Shown: positions 1-17,900 of the stretch, piece by piece | How positions within the stretch are numbered: position 1 is the stretch's first letter | Layout: every line of letters begins with the position of its first letter | Assembly (NCBI GenBank): GCA_024305405.1 | Contig: JAKNDB010000068.1 | Location: 7,183,501-7,247,500, forward strand | Direction: 5' to 3' | From: Dirofilaria immitis | Taxonomy: Eukaryota; Nematoda; Chromadorea; Rhabditida; Onchocercidae | DNA length: 64,000 nt | Translations under genes and position numbers: made by a program | Notes under the pieces: model-generated | What the model was told of the DNA's origin: nothing | Database searches by the model: none | The model's input: only the letters and a program-made list of their open reading frames with translations

Positions 1-72
1 TGTAAAAATTGATAAGATTTAAGATTTAAAATATGAGTTAAAATAAACTAACGCAACGGAATGAAAACTGAC

Positions 73-5848
<5,776 letters not shown>

Positions 5849-5879
5849 CGTGTAATAAATTAGTGGTGATATTCGTGCT

Positions 5880-5913
5880 TTAATAGGAGTGATTAGCTTA
5901 ATAGGAGTGACTG
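5880..5913. repeat. 17-18 bp tandem duplication in smc-3 leader
   Basis: Two adjacent copies of a unit containing TTAATAGGAGTGA lie 30-65 bases upstream of the smc-3 start codon. If transcribed they would sit in the 5' leader. No function is evident. Confidence 0.7.
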
Positions 5914-5941
5914 GTTGTTCATTTAAAATGTAAGTTTTGAC

Positions 5942-5943
5942 CT
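5942..5943 (-). promoter_or_regulatory. Candidate 3' splice / spliced-leader acceptor upstream of smc-3
   Basis: On the minus strand the AG of CAACTTACAG lies 93 bases upstream of the smc-3 start codon at 5848, with no better acceptor nearer. It could receive a nematode spliced leader or end a 5' UTR intron. It would exclude an in-frame upstream ATG at 5974, which favours the conserved MYIKE start. This is inference from position only. Confidence 0.35.
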
Positions 5944-8900
5944 GTAAGTTGATTGCAGATAAAGATTCAGTCATCTGGTCAGTTTTAATACAACATCATG
6001 CATCTATAATTCGTGGAATAAACTGACTCCTAATAAACCAGACTGAAGAAATTTGATTATATTCCCTAGAACAATAGTACTCTGAAGACGGATCACAGAA
6101 AATACAACAAAGAGGAACTCATCCCAGATCAATCAAAATGATCCCTCCCCACTATCACAGAGGATTTCGTAAATTCAAAATTACAGTTAAACCCATACAG
6201 TATTTAATGCGGCCTTTGCGCATTAACAAAAACAGAAAAAATTTAATTGCGAATGGGTAGGGAAATGTTTGCTTACTGTGTAGTTAATTTGTAATCAGTT
6301 CTGATGTGGTCGTTTTGAAATGCTCCGGCATGGGTGAAGATATGATATTGGGTAGCGCTTCGATAAATTTTTTCAAAAAATGATTGGTACGGTTGGCAAT
6401 TCATCATTAGTCTCTCGAAATTTTATTTAAAAAATGGCGCAGTATGAGGATTGTGTATAAAATTGAGAAATATAATTTACAAGTTGTTGTTCGGATTAGC
6501 GATTCCTAAGAGCAGCACATACTGATAAAATCATTGAGGAAAGAATTTTCGTACCTTTAATTTCATCCTCCATAATCAAAGTTTTCTTTTCTTTCTTATT
6601 ATTCACTTATCTGTGGTGAATGCAGTAGTGCTAAATACTTTTGTATTAGAACGTGCAAACCGCTAAGGATTCTTAAGTAGAAATTCCGGTATCTCTTTTG
6701 ATTTGATTCAAAAACTGACTAATTCTTAATTGTTTCATATCCCTAATGCTTATCAAATCTGATGCACCTCTTAATTTGAGCTTGTTCTTCATTATTGTAA
6801 TTCAGTTGATCTTTTGTGTTTTGATATCTGTTTTTAGCATGGTATGAATCCCGGATTTAGTCATGTTCGTCGTTTCGGATAGAATCATTTCGAAGGAACA
6901 CCAGTTTTTGATATACTAAATGTGCTAAGTCAAAGAAAGCAAAAATGTTGGAAAAAGCAAATAATTGACAGAAAAAAATTAAGGTGTTAATACGAAAGGT
7001 TCATATGCGCAAACGAAAATTTGTTGACATAATTAGCAGCAAATTTAAAAAATTTGAGTTAACCATCACTTCTCTATTGATTGAATCAACCTATTGCTGC
7101 GTATGATGCTATACTACTGGGGTAATATGCTTTATGGTTTTACAGAAAAGATCAAAAAATAAGCGATATTCTCTGTGATTGCAAATTAAATTTATGTTTC
7201 GATTCGAAAAATCTTGACTAAACTTTTTATTTTTAGAAGTGCTATCAGATTTCATTTTTTAAAAGCCACCATATTTCAGCAAAAACTGGTGCATTAAATT
7301 AGATTTAATTTGAAACTTAAATAAGTATTTGAGAGTGACAGGAAAAACAGTGTTTTATACTTGATTTCAAATTTTTAATATTCATTTTAATGCAGAACTC
7401 CATTTTTAATATTCATTTTAATGCAGAATTCAATTCTCATCTTTGCCACTCAGTCATTTGTTCCGGAACATTTTGAACATATAACTATTAAAAATTTCGT
7501 AAGGAATCTGACAAAATTTTTAACTGGAAAAGATTTTAGTTGAGCCAAAAATAAATACAATACTTCCAACACTGTTACAATTAATAATTCATAGAGAGAA
7601 CTGGTTCAAAAAAACGGCTACACATTGAATCCGGAACTGCACGGTTCAACTACGGGATTCTATATTTTTGGTAATGATCAACATGAATGAATCTGCCAAT
7701 GCAAACGCTTGAATAATTACGATGTTAAGGAAATGAAATGATTGGCTAGCTCAGCTCACATCGAACTTCATAGGGTAATGCGTAATCATTTTTTACAATA
7801 ATATTTTCTATAGAAATTAGTAGCCGGTAATGATAAACGGTGCTTTACTATGTTTATTATATTTATTTATTCAATTTCAACCATTTCGTTCAGGAAACTT
7901 AACATTATTATCGTGGTCTAACTTCCCATCTGCATGGAAAAATTATGCAGTCTGCATTATTGGTATCAGTTTATAATTCGTAAGTAGGCAAATAGCTTAT
8001 ATTTCTCTGAGATATTCCAGATTCGTGTTGATCACTCATTTCTGATAGTTTGAAAATCAAAAGCTATTATTTTCTCTTTTTTATGGTCAAGCATTAGCAG
8101 GAGACTAGCATTTTGCAAACTCAAAAGTTTCTTTTGAAATGTCGGTGAACTATTGCAAAAGGAAACGCGATTTTTATTATTTATTTGTAACGAATTTTTA
8201 TGATGGAAATATAGAAAAATGACAGAGCAATTTTAACAGCTCACCATTTCAATTTTTTAAATATAATTTTGTAGTTACAAGTGAGTAGGTTTTTGAACGA
8301 ATTTTTAAAAGTCTGCTTTAGATGAGAATGAAAATTAAGAGGCATTCTTCCATGATATTTTTTACAGTCACAAATACATCATGGGCATTTTTATAAATGA
8401 CTTATTTCAGAACTTCATAAATTTTAGAAATAATCTTAACTACTATTTCATCATTTTTCTTTGGAAGAAAGATATTTTACAGGAAGATATTTCCGAAATT
8501 TTCGTAATCTCTCTTTCGAAAAAAGCTTGGTACACATATGCAAAAATCTCAAATTCGATTAAAAATTCGATCACCATGTAATAAAATTAAAAACCAAATT
8601 CTTACGACATCTCGAGCGGAAGCATACAACTATAAAATAAAAACATTAAATTATCGAAATAAGACAAACGCTAATTTTTACTAAACTTAATCGCATATAT
8701 ATATATATAAAAATTATTACTTTAAAGACGGTTATAGACTGAAAAATAATGCATTGGTTTTTCACGATTACTCGTATTTTATAAAAGCACTTGCATGAAT
8801 TCTTTGAACATTAAAACAAGCTAAGTTCTCACTTCCATTAGAGACAAGCAAAAAATACAGCGCGAATTTGATGACTAGTTTTGTTATCACAATGAAAGAA

Positions 8901-8983
8901 ATAAAAGAGATCCAAGAAAAAGTGAATTGTTATGTAAATTTGACTAAAAAACTTTTTCTTCAAATTTTAAATACACTAAGAAT
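5944..8983. other. Intergenic between smc-3 and unc-16
   Basis: This 3 kb stretch should hold the smc-3 promoter and the unc-16 3' end, since both genes read leftward. I see only short chance ORFs with biased A/T composition, an AT dinucleotide run near 8697-8710, and a 31-bp tandem duplication at 7371-7432. No exon with recognisable protein similarity was found. Confidence 0.7.
7371..7432. repeat. 31 bp tandem duplication
   Basis: Two head-to-tail copies beginning ATTTTTAATATTCATTTTAA differ at only one or two positions near their 3' ends. The near identity suggests a recent local duplication in intergenic DNA. Confidence 0.85.
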
Positions 8984-11900
8984 TCAACTTAAAATCTTAT
9001 TTGGATAAAAATCCGCCACTAAGCCATTAAAAAGCGGTTTTGAAGATGCTTCCCAAACAATCAAATGTGACATATCTCGAGCTCGCATAGCATTTACCAC
9101 GTCTATAACATCCTCTTCTTCTCCTAAATATTTGCAGAAACATTTGATTTTGGATGTAAGCAAAAAAGAGAGAAGTAATTTTACTTTATGAAAGAAGCAC
9201 AAAAAGAATGTATGCAAACCCATTCTAAAGTCGATATATCCATCACCACCAGAAACAACAAGCATTTTCAGTTCAATTGATTTATCTGGTTCGTCAGTAT
9301 AATCTAATGACTTCGCAGGCATTGGTGATAAGATGTCTGTATTACCTTCAGTGTAGAACAAAATCAAAAAATGTTACGAAAATAAAATTAACAGAAGAAT
9401 GAAACGATGATTAAGAACAATAAAAACATCCGTAATTTCTTTTTCTTGAAATATATGTAGTTTGTATATACTCAACAAAGTTAGAATCACGATTATACAT
9501 CATTCTTAACCTTCCACTTTCCAAAGATGATCGTAGGAAATTTTAGAATGCCATATTATTTCAAGACGATAGGTTTGAAAAATATTTGAAGCTAGCCAAT
9601 TGGAAAACCGATCAGATTTCCAAAAAGACTCACCAGGTACGGCCAAAAAGAATTTCACCGAATCTTTATGTCCATGAAATGAGAGCTGAGCACGCGACAT
9701 ATCACAATATGGTATGAAGTTATCAGGCGATGTTCTTTCACTAGCCATACCGCCATAAACTCTAATTAATCCGCCTGGACCTCGTACATCTTCGGTATGT
9801 AAACGTGTCTCCTCTTTTGTCTCAACTCGGTTTTCACTAGCTGCAAATGTTTCGCTTCGATTTCTATATTTTTATTCGCTTTTCGTTCTGAGATAGATAG
9901 AGAATGACGCAGGGCGTCAGTCTATGTCATAATTAAACAAGAGACTTCAAAGGCATTTTGACAGAGAGGCATTTAATTAGCAGTTATCATCAGACTTATA
10001 GTCAAAAATGGTACAGTATTTGTAATTTAGCATATTCAACTTTCATATAAAATATACATATTTGTAGAGTGAACATATACTGAGTGTTTTTAGTATTTTA
10101 CTCCAACTATAACAGCCTTTGATTTAAAAAAAAATTTATAAAATGTAATTTGGCAAAGCTTAAAACATTGGTTTACCTTCAGACAGAGGTATTGAAATAA
10201 TAACACCTGTTCCTGTACCAATCCATAAACGTCGACAGATCGCCAATAACGCAGTGATTCGCATATAAGAATAGTCCAGATTAGTAGTCCCTGTAAAAGA
10301 ATAACTTCACTGTTGAAGAAAGATCAAATATGGTTTAAAATCATCAACCTGAGTGAGACACGTCGCATGCTTAGCTCAACCATTTGAGCCTTCTATTCTC
10401 TACCTAAAAGCTTGCTCAACAAGCATACCCAGCATTTTGTGACATATGGTTCAATATCAATATCCTGAAGATGTTCATAATTATAAGCATGATAAAGTCG
10501 AAGTGTTGAATCAAGTCGAATAGAAATCCATACGCCATCACCAATCCACTGCATATGACGCACTTGACTATCCCGTCTCGGATGTGCAATGAAAACTTTC
10601 TGCAAAGAAAATATTTGAAAAGAAACACTATTCGGTTAAAAACAAATATTAATGCAAGATCTCACAAGTTTGATAATCTGAAACTCTGCAATAATAGAGA
10701 GCAGATAAAGATAACCTTCACAATAAGTTCTTTTGGATCGATGACAATGATACAGTTGCGATAAGCAGCCCACAGAAGATTGCCCACTATAGAAAGTGAT
10801 CTGACCGAACTTGTTGCGCGACCGACGGTGATATAGTGATAACCTGCCTCAGACCAACCTCCACCTAAAAAATCACCAGGCTACTTATGAAAAACCTTCT
10901 AAAAAACCATTGAATCCATTAAAATTAGAAATCATATTAAATTAAATTTATTGAAACTACAATTCCGGATTGCGTGATAATACTGAAAATATGAACTTTT
11001 CTGTCAAAAGTTATATTCTAAGTAAAACTGTTTGAGCAAGTCTATTCAGAATTAACTTCATTTTATAATGATCTAAAAACCACATTGTTCCGTTTGGATT
11101 GAGTCAACAGAAAAATAATAAAGTGTCTGTTCCACAGACATTACAAGGGAAGGGTATTCACTGTTTGAAATTACTGGAATACCTATGTATTCTATCACAT
11201 TGTCGAGGTTTCACCATTCCCAAACATCATCATGAGAATAATAAAAGATCAACAGAGTGTAATTTCATCTTCTACAAATTTTTTATAAGAAAAAAATGCA
11301 TTAAAGAAAATTACTTGCATCGCGATGGAAAACAGCAATGGATCCATTAGCGAGCGCAGCAAATACCCGTCCCTTGTAATGTCTGAAAAACAGCAAGCTT
11401 ATTTATTGAAAAATATCTCAAATAAATACATAAATATTAGTATATTATAAAGTTAAGAAGACACCCAGATTGCGCTTGTTCGTTGCGACAGTCACATTCC
11501 AGTTGTCCAATAATTTCCATACTTTTAATGCAAACAGAAAAAGATAATTATGAATTTAATGAAAAGTAATAATTTCATTTAATGCTTTTAGAAATACCTC
11601 TGCTCTTTCCGTTTATTTATATAGAAAAAAATAACTGCAAGAAAGTAAATGTATAAATGCAGAGCAAACGCTGCTAACGGAATCGTTTAGAACTTACAAA
11701 ATTGAAAGAACTGCATCAGACATTTTTATACGCCGCAAGCATTTATGCCATTTCGATACAGCCGAATGAACAAATATACTGGAAAAACAAAAATAAGTTA
11801 CAAGTCATAAGAAAAAGATTTGGTGGAAATATACAAAAAAAAAAAAACGGAAAAACGATGAGAAATTTTATTAAAGAATGATAGTCAAATAATAAATTAA

Positions 11901-14900
11901 TGATCAAAAAGGAAAATCTATGATGAATTTGATGATTAGAAGATATCTGAGACGCCATTAGAACACAGCTGAAGTGAGATAGTTACATTTTACAGACTAT
12001 TGCTCGCTCAGCGCAATCAGTCAGATATTATTCAAGTTGTGAAAGTTTTTAATAGCAAAACATTATCATAAATGAACTTACTAATCGTTTTGGGATCCCA
12101 TCCACATCGTTGGTAGCGCTGTCATATTATTTGATAGGCCTTCATACTTGCTCAGTCTGTCTTTAATATGAGGTGGAAGTGCGCTAACATTATTTTTTCC
12201 GCGTGTTTCAAGGTATCTAGAAATTTTGAAATCAGAAACTACACTGAAATGCATATATTTAAAAGATGATCACCATGCGATCTGTTCACACAATAAACGT
12301 CTACAAGCTTGTAAAAACAAAAATTTCGAGAAAAGAGAATAAACATTCATCAGATAACAATCCTAAAATCCTTATCAGCGCGGAAAACTAAAAAACTGTT
12401 GCAAAAAAAGCATGTATAAATAAAAAAAAAAGACAGGATCATGTTATAAATTGGTTCAGTATTTGAAATTTCAGGAGCAAAATTATGTCAAAATAACCAC
12501 AAAACATCAATGAAGCAAGAGGAAATTGCATCGAAAAATGCATTACAACCATACTTCAGTAATTTGCAGAATGATCAAAATACTTTGAAAATGTTAAGTA
12601 ACAAATAGAAGCCAAGCAGAAATCTAACAGTTGTGGATAGCAAAATTTTAAATGAATATTTTAGGAATGATTATTTTCACAACAGCTTCGTAAATAATAA
12701 ACTTAATAACTTCTGTGAAAAGTATACGATAAAACTTATCTATATAGATCATAAAAACGAAATCACAAACGCTGTACAATGGAATTACAATGCTATATAC
12801 ATTATTGTATTATCTCACCAAGAGAAACGCTTTTATCGGCTGATTCTTTAAGTTTTTCCAAAAGTATGTACTTCTTCACAATGCCACTATCCTCAGCTTT
12901 CTTTGTTTCGATCTCATCTTTCACTTCGTTTACCATTTTGACTACATGTGTATGTAAGCAAGTTCGATATATAATAGAAAAGGAGCTTAAGATAATAAAC
13001 AAAATGATGACTAGATAATTTGAGAAAAATCCAATTAGTTTTATATGGTTAACGATTAATCAATCCAAGATTTAGTCATGCTTAAGAAACAAAAAATTAT
13101 ATATGAACAGTTGCGCATTTCCAGATAAGGCTTACCAAATTTAATCATCTCGTTTAAGCCCTGACTGTTCTCAGAAGTGCTAGGTGCAATTTGTTCACAA
13201 ACACTGACTGAAATCGAATATTTTCAAAGTATAATTTAATATAAATATTTCAATCGTGCCTGGAATTACTTAAATTGGTTTAAAATTAAATCTATGCATC
13301 TAGAACTCAGAAATAAATTCGAACTTACAATCTCGAGAACGCTGCGGAGAGGGTTTCTGGTCGGGACCACAATAAGTTAGTGTAGTATCCTCATCCGAGT
13401 CAAGTTTTCGTAGTTCAACCTAGTAGTGAAACGCATACGAAGAATTGTAAAATTTCTCATTTTCTTTTTAAAAATAAATTAAATATATACGAAGAATTGT
13501 AAAAACATACTTCTCTTTTGCTTCTTAAAAATAATCTAATCGTTGAATTAAGTAAAAATAAGTACCCACTGCACAGCGCCAAATTGTTCTTGCTCATTCA
13601 TATCCGATGACAAGCCTTTCACATAACCGCCACCACGACAAAACCTTTTCCAATTCGTATCTTCTGATGGATAATCCAATTCTTGAACACCTCAAATTTT
13701 TGCCCGTTTAAAATTCATTCCCTTGAATAAGAAAAAAGTATTAAATAGGTTGGCGAAAATCAATGACCTGGTACAGACGAGACACAGAGGACATGTGCGG
13801 AACATGCCTGGAACGTATCGATAACACTATTTGGATTATTTGCATCTAGTATAACAACATGACTATGTCCTTGATTCGAACTGCATACCCACAGCAAACT
13901 TGAACTTTTCCATGCAAGTAATTCCACTTCACGTTCATTCATTATTGCTTCCTATTTATTTTATGATATAAATGACATTTTAATTTCCAGCTTAAGAAAA
14001 ATTTAACTAACAAGTATCAACTGATGCGTAACAACAAGCGACATAACAATACCATTTCTAATTTCATCACTTTACCTCAATATTCGTTGCCTTTCAGTTT
14101 CATAAAATTGAGCTTTCATTTAAATTATTTCATCTTAAATATTTGTATTCCTTGGAAAAATCTTAATCAGTTATTCGCTTTTCAAAATAACATAATATAC
14201 TATATGTCTTGAGCTTTTATATATAAACACATACTGCGATTCTTCCCACATTTATTTCTCACATTTCTATATTTTACTGTTGTTGTGGTTAAGTAAAAAC
14301 GTACAATAATATTTTTCTATCATTTCGATGTACGCATTTACTGCTTGCTTGCAGTAAATTCAAGATTTAACTTCATCTCATTTTGCACTGTATATCATTA
14401 CAAAAAAATTTTTATGAAAGTGCTTCTGCAGAATGCATGAAGTTTTCATATGCAATAGATACCCTAAATTTGAAGTCAAACTGATCTATCGAGTTCTCAA
14501 GAAGCGGCGTCGATTTTGTTGGAATTCTGTGATCTGAATAAAATCTCGAATCGTCAACAATGTATTTACCATCACGTGTTCTACCTCCTCGCAACATTAC
14601 ACCTGACGAGCACCAAATCTGATAAAATTAGTAAAAGTTAGGGTTCTAGTAATCGCAATGTTAAAATAATGGAATTTCAAAACAATAATACAATACAACA
14701 TTAATATAGCGACATTCTTGCTTTTTAACGATCTACAACCTAAAGTACACTTTAACCTCATTGATTATGTGGAACAAGGTAGAGTAAGTCGTGGATTTCT
14801 TTAATTCTCATGCTTACTCGAAAAATACACAAAACCAGAAACCAGTAATACTTTCAAGGAAGAGTCCAAATCGATAAGTGGTCTGCAAAACACAGGGACT

Positions 14901-17900
14901 GGTACCACAGCATTTTCATTACGTTCACCAAAAATTGCTGGAACAGACCATCCATATGCATGGAAACGATCGCTTTCTTCACGATTCATGTGTTCCTTCA
15001 CAATTTTATACTGTTGTCGACGTTCTGCAGCTCTTTTTCGGATGAACTGAATAAAAGAATATTTTATCTGAAAATTTGAGTATATTCACAATAATTAGAA
15101 TTTCTTTCAATTTCTTAATTTATGATATTCCGTGAATATAAAATACAACGTACTAATCAGTATCCATGAAATCAATTGTTTTCGAACTAGAACTACGAAG
15201 AACATCACGCTCAGTACCACCTGGTCTTCTGCGACGATTTGAACTGTGTGGTGGCTCGTGCATAAATAAACCCGAGAAACTAAAATAATTAATTATGTAT
15301 CAACTAGCATTATCCATTACAGAACTAAAATCAAATTTGGCATTATAAAATTTGCATAAAGTATTATCTATATATTCAATTTATTACTAACAATTCCCAG
15401 ATTCCACTACTCTTTTTAGTATTCAGAGCATTCAAACGTTTAGCACGTTGTATTTCAGTCCATTTCATTGCTTCCTGGAGTTCCATCAATTTTTCTTTGT
15501 ACTGATTACGCTCCAATAGAACACGAGCCATTTCAAGTCGCGTAAAACGCTTCCGTTGGGCCATTGGTAAATCCTCCTAAATTAAAAGCTCGAAAATCAT
15601 TTTAATTGAATTCTCATCAGCACGTTTCAGCATTTCAATGTATCCACGCTTCAAACTGAACTCATAAGCAATCTAAAATTTAAAATATGCTGCAATGTGG
15701 ATACAATTTTATTTAAAAAGTGCAAGCTAATATCCATCCGAGATGCAAAAATAGTTGAAACAAACTCTATTCAATAGTGAAAACTGAATCACATCAACAA
15801 AAAAATAACCATACATTATCGACCTGATCATCTTCACTCCTAATTTCTAGCTTGTCTTTAAGATCGCGAACTTCTGATTCCAGTTCCTTTATCCGTTCAT
15901 TCATCTTCGATCTTACCATTTCCAAACTTCGAATCTCTTCACGTAATATATCTTGTTCACTGTAAGTATCATCATAATTAATGAACAATTTAAGATCCCT
16001 GCAGTATCAAGTTCTAAAAATACAAATACTGATATACGATAACTACTTTGTATAACGAAAAAACAATCGAGTTAAAAGTAGTAAAAAACCTGCTCAATTC
16101 ATCGACGCGCGCAATCAAATCATTCTTTACAATATTAAGAGCATTTTTCGTCTCCAATAATTCTGTATTTTCTTTGATTAAATTCTCCACCTCACGCCCC
16201 ATTCCTGAAATGTGTAAATCATATGCAGAAGATTTAGAAAACGTTCTTATTTACACATAAATGATATCACAACATTTACATATAAGCATCGTGCAACTCT
16301 GATGAACTCGAATTTCAACAACTCAGAAGCAAAATCTCTTATTTAATAGTTATCACTCAATTATTCTGAGAAATTTTTGAGAAAATATAATCGTTTAAGT
16401 GGTTTCAGAATGACATCGACAACTATAACTACATTTTCACGCATCCACATGCATTTCAGATGGCACAGTTCCTTTGGAAAAAGCCAAAAATAATGCTTCA
16501 TATTTTTAAAAGATTTTCGATTACTGGCTGCTAGTCCTTCCCTATTTTACTAGATCCCTTGAAGAAATGACAGGTTTTTTTTTCCGTGCAGTAGCCATAA
16601 AAAGAACAGAGCATTACGCAAATACCATTACAGCTGTATAAAAAAGTACCACTCAACATATAACGTACCGATGAACGTATCGTTCACTAGAAATATAATT
16701 TATATCATTAATTGTCATTTTTCAACTGGCAATAATAGAAATAAGCCCGACAAAATGAAAATTTGATTAAATTTGTGAGAACAAAAAGAAATGAGCATAG
16801 AGTGCAACAGGCAAAAAATGCATGCGCTAACAAAAATTAAATAAAATTAGATATGATACGCAGAAGTGTAACGAAAAAAAATTATAATAAAAAATTACAA
16901 GCATTGCATAATCTGAATAACTGTAAAGTAGTTTAAGCGAAAAACGAGAACTAATACAGCTATATAAAAAAAAGTACCACTCAGCATATAATGTTCATTC
17001 TCCGCTCAGCATATAATGTTCATTCTATCTTCTTTTTTCATCAGTGAAAATTTGACATAAAATTAAAAGAAGTGAAGGCAAAAGACATAATCGAAAACTT
17101 GTACATCTATCTGAAGTCGACGATTTTTTTTTTTTAATAATAATATTCGGAAGTGAATCGTTCTATCTTAGTGAGCTCTTTTAGAAATAGTGCAAACGGA
17201 GCAAAAAAAAGGTGTTATGAAACATAAACAATACAAGTAATACCACCACCAAAACATAAGAAAAACTGATTCATCTGGCGCTGCACTATAATAAAAAATG
17301 ATCTCATTTTTCGGCATAGCACTGATTATAATTCCTTCATATAACTACTTATATTTTCAGTCAGCTCATCATAAGATGCCTCAATAACCGATAGAAACAC
17401 TCGAAACTGTTCTATCTAATATTACATTCCTGACAATGAGTCAATGAGAACATAATCTCGTGCAACTTAATAATACTAAATAATAAAGATATCCAAATGT
17501 GTGTCTCCTGATCCTTGCTACCGTTTCGTCGTTTGCCTGTCAAATGATCGACTTCGAATAACGAAGCTATTCCATATGCTCCACGACCAATGACAACCAA
17601 ATATTGCTGTGACACATATTACAATCAAAATGGTGCATGGAACGATGTTCGCTACTGTTGGATAAGAGATGAAAAGAGTGTTATTAAATATTTTACAAGT
17701 AGCTCTGAAGTATATTAACAACTACTACAGCAATGCCAGCGTGACAGCTAAAAATTTTGGAAGTAGAAGGATTACCCGCAGAAGCAAATTCGGCTGGATC
17801 AACAAGTGCACCTGTAGCAGAAACACCTCTTTTCAAATCTCGTTGAAAAGAAGTTCAAAATACAATGGCATCTTTTCAAACTTTTTTTATATAACATTCT

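Noticed and set aside
11460..11530. Exon-like frames around 11465-11530 on the minus strand
   Set aside because: The flanking unc-16 exons join perfectly (SIL-HYKGRVF), so nothing is missing; the segment is intronic.
15600..15690. Extra coding exon of unc-16
   Set aside because: No phase-compatible donor, an in-frame stop at the next acceptor, and the model without it already matches family spacing.
17522..17615. Protein kinase glycine-rich loop (VIGRGAYG followed by LTGKRR)
   Set aside because: No lysine-containing or catalytic kinase exon follows on the minus strand in this intron, and the donor phase fits unc-16 exon 9; treated as an alternative first exon instead.
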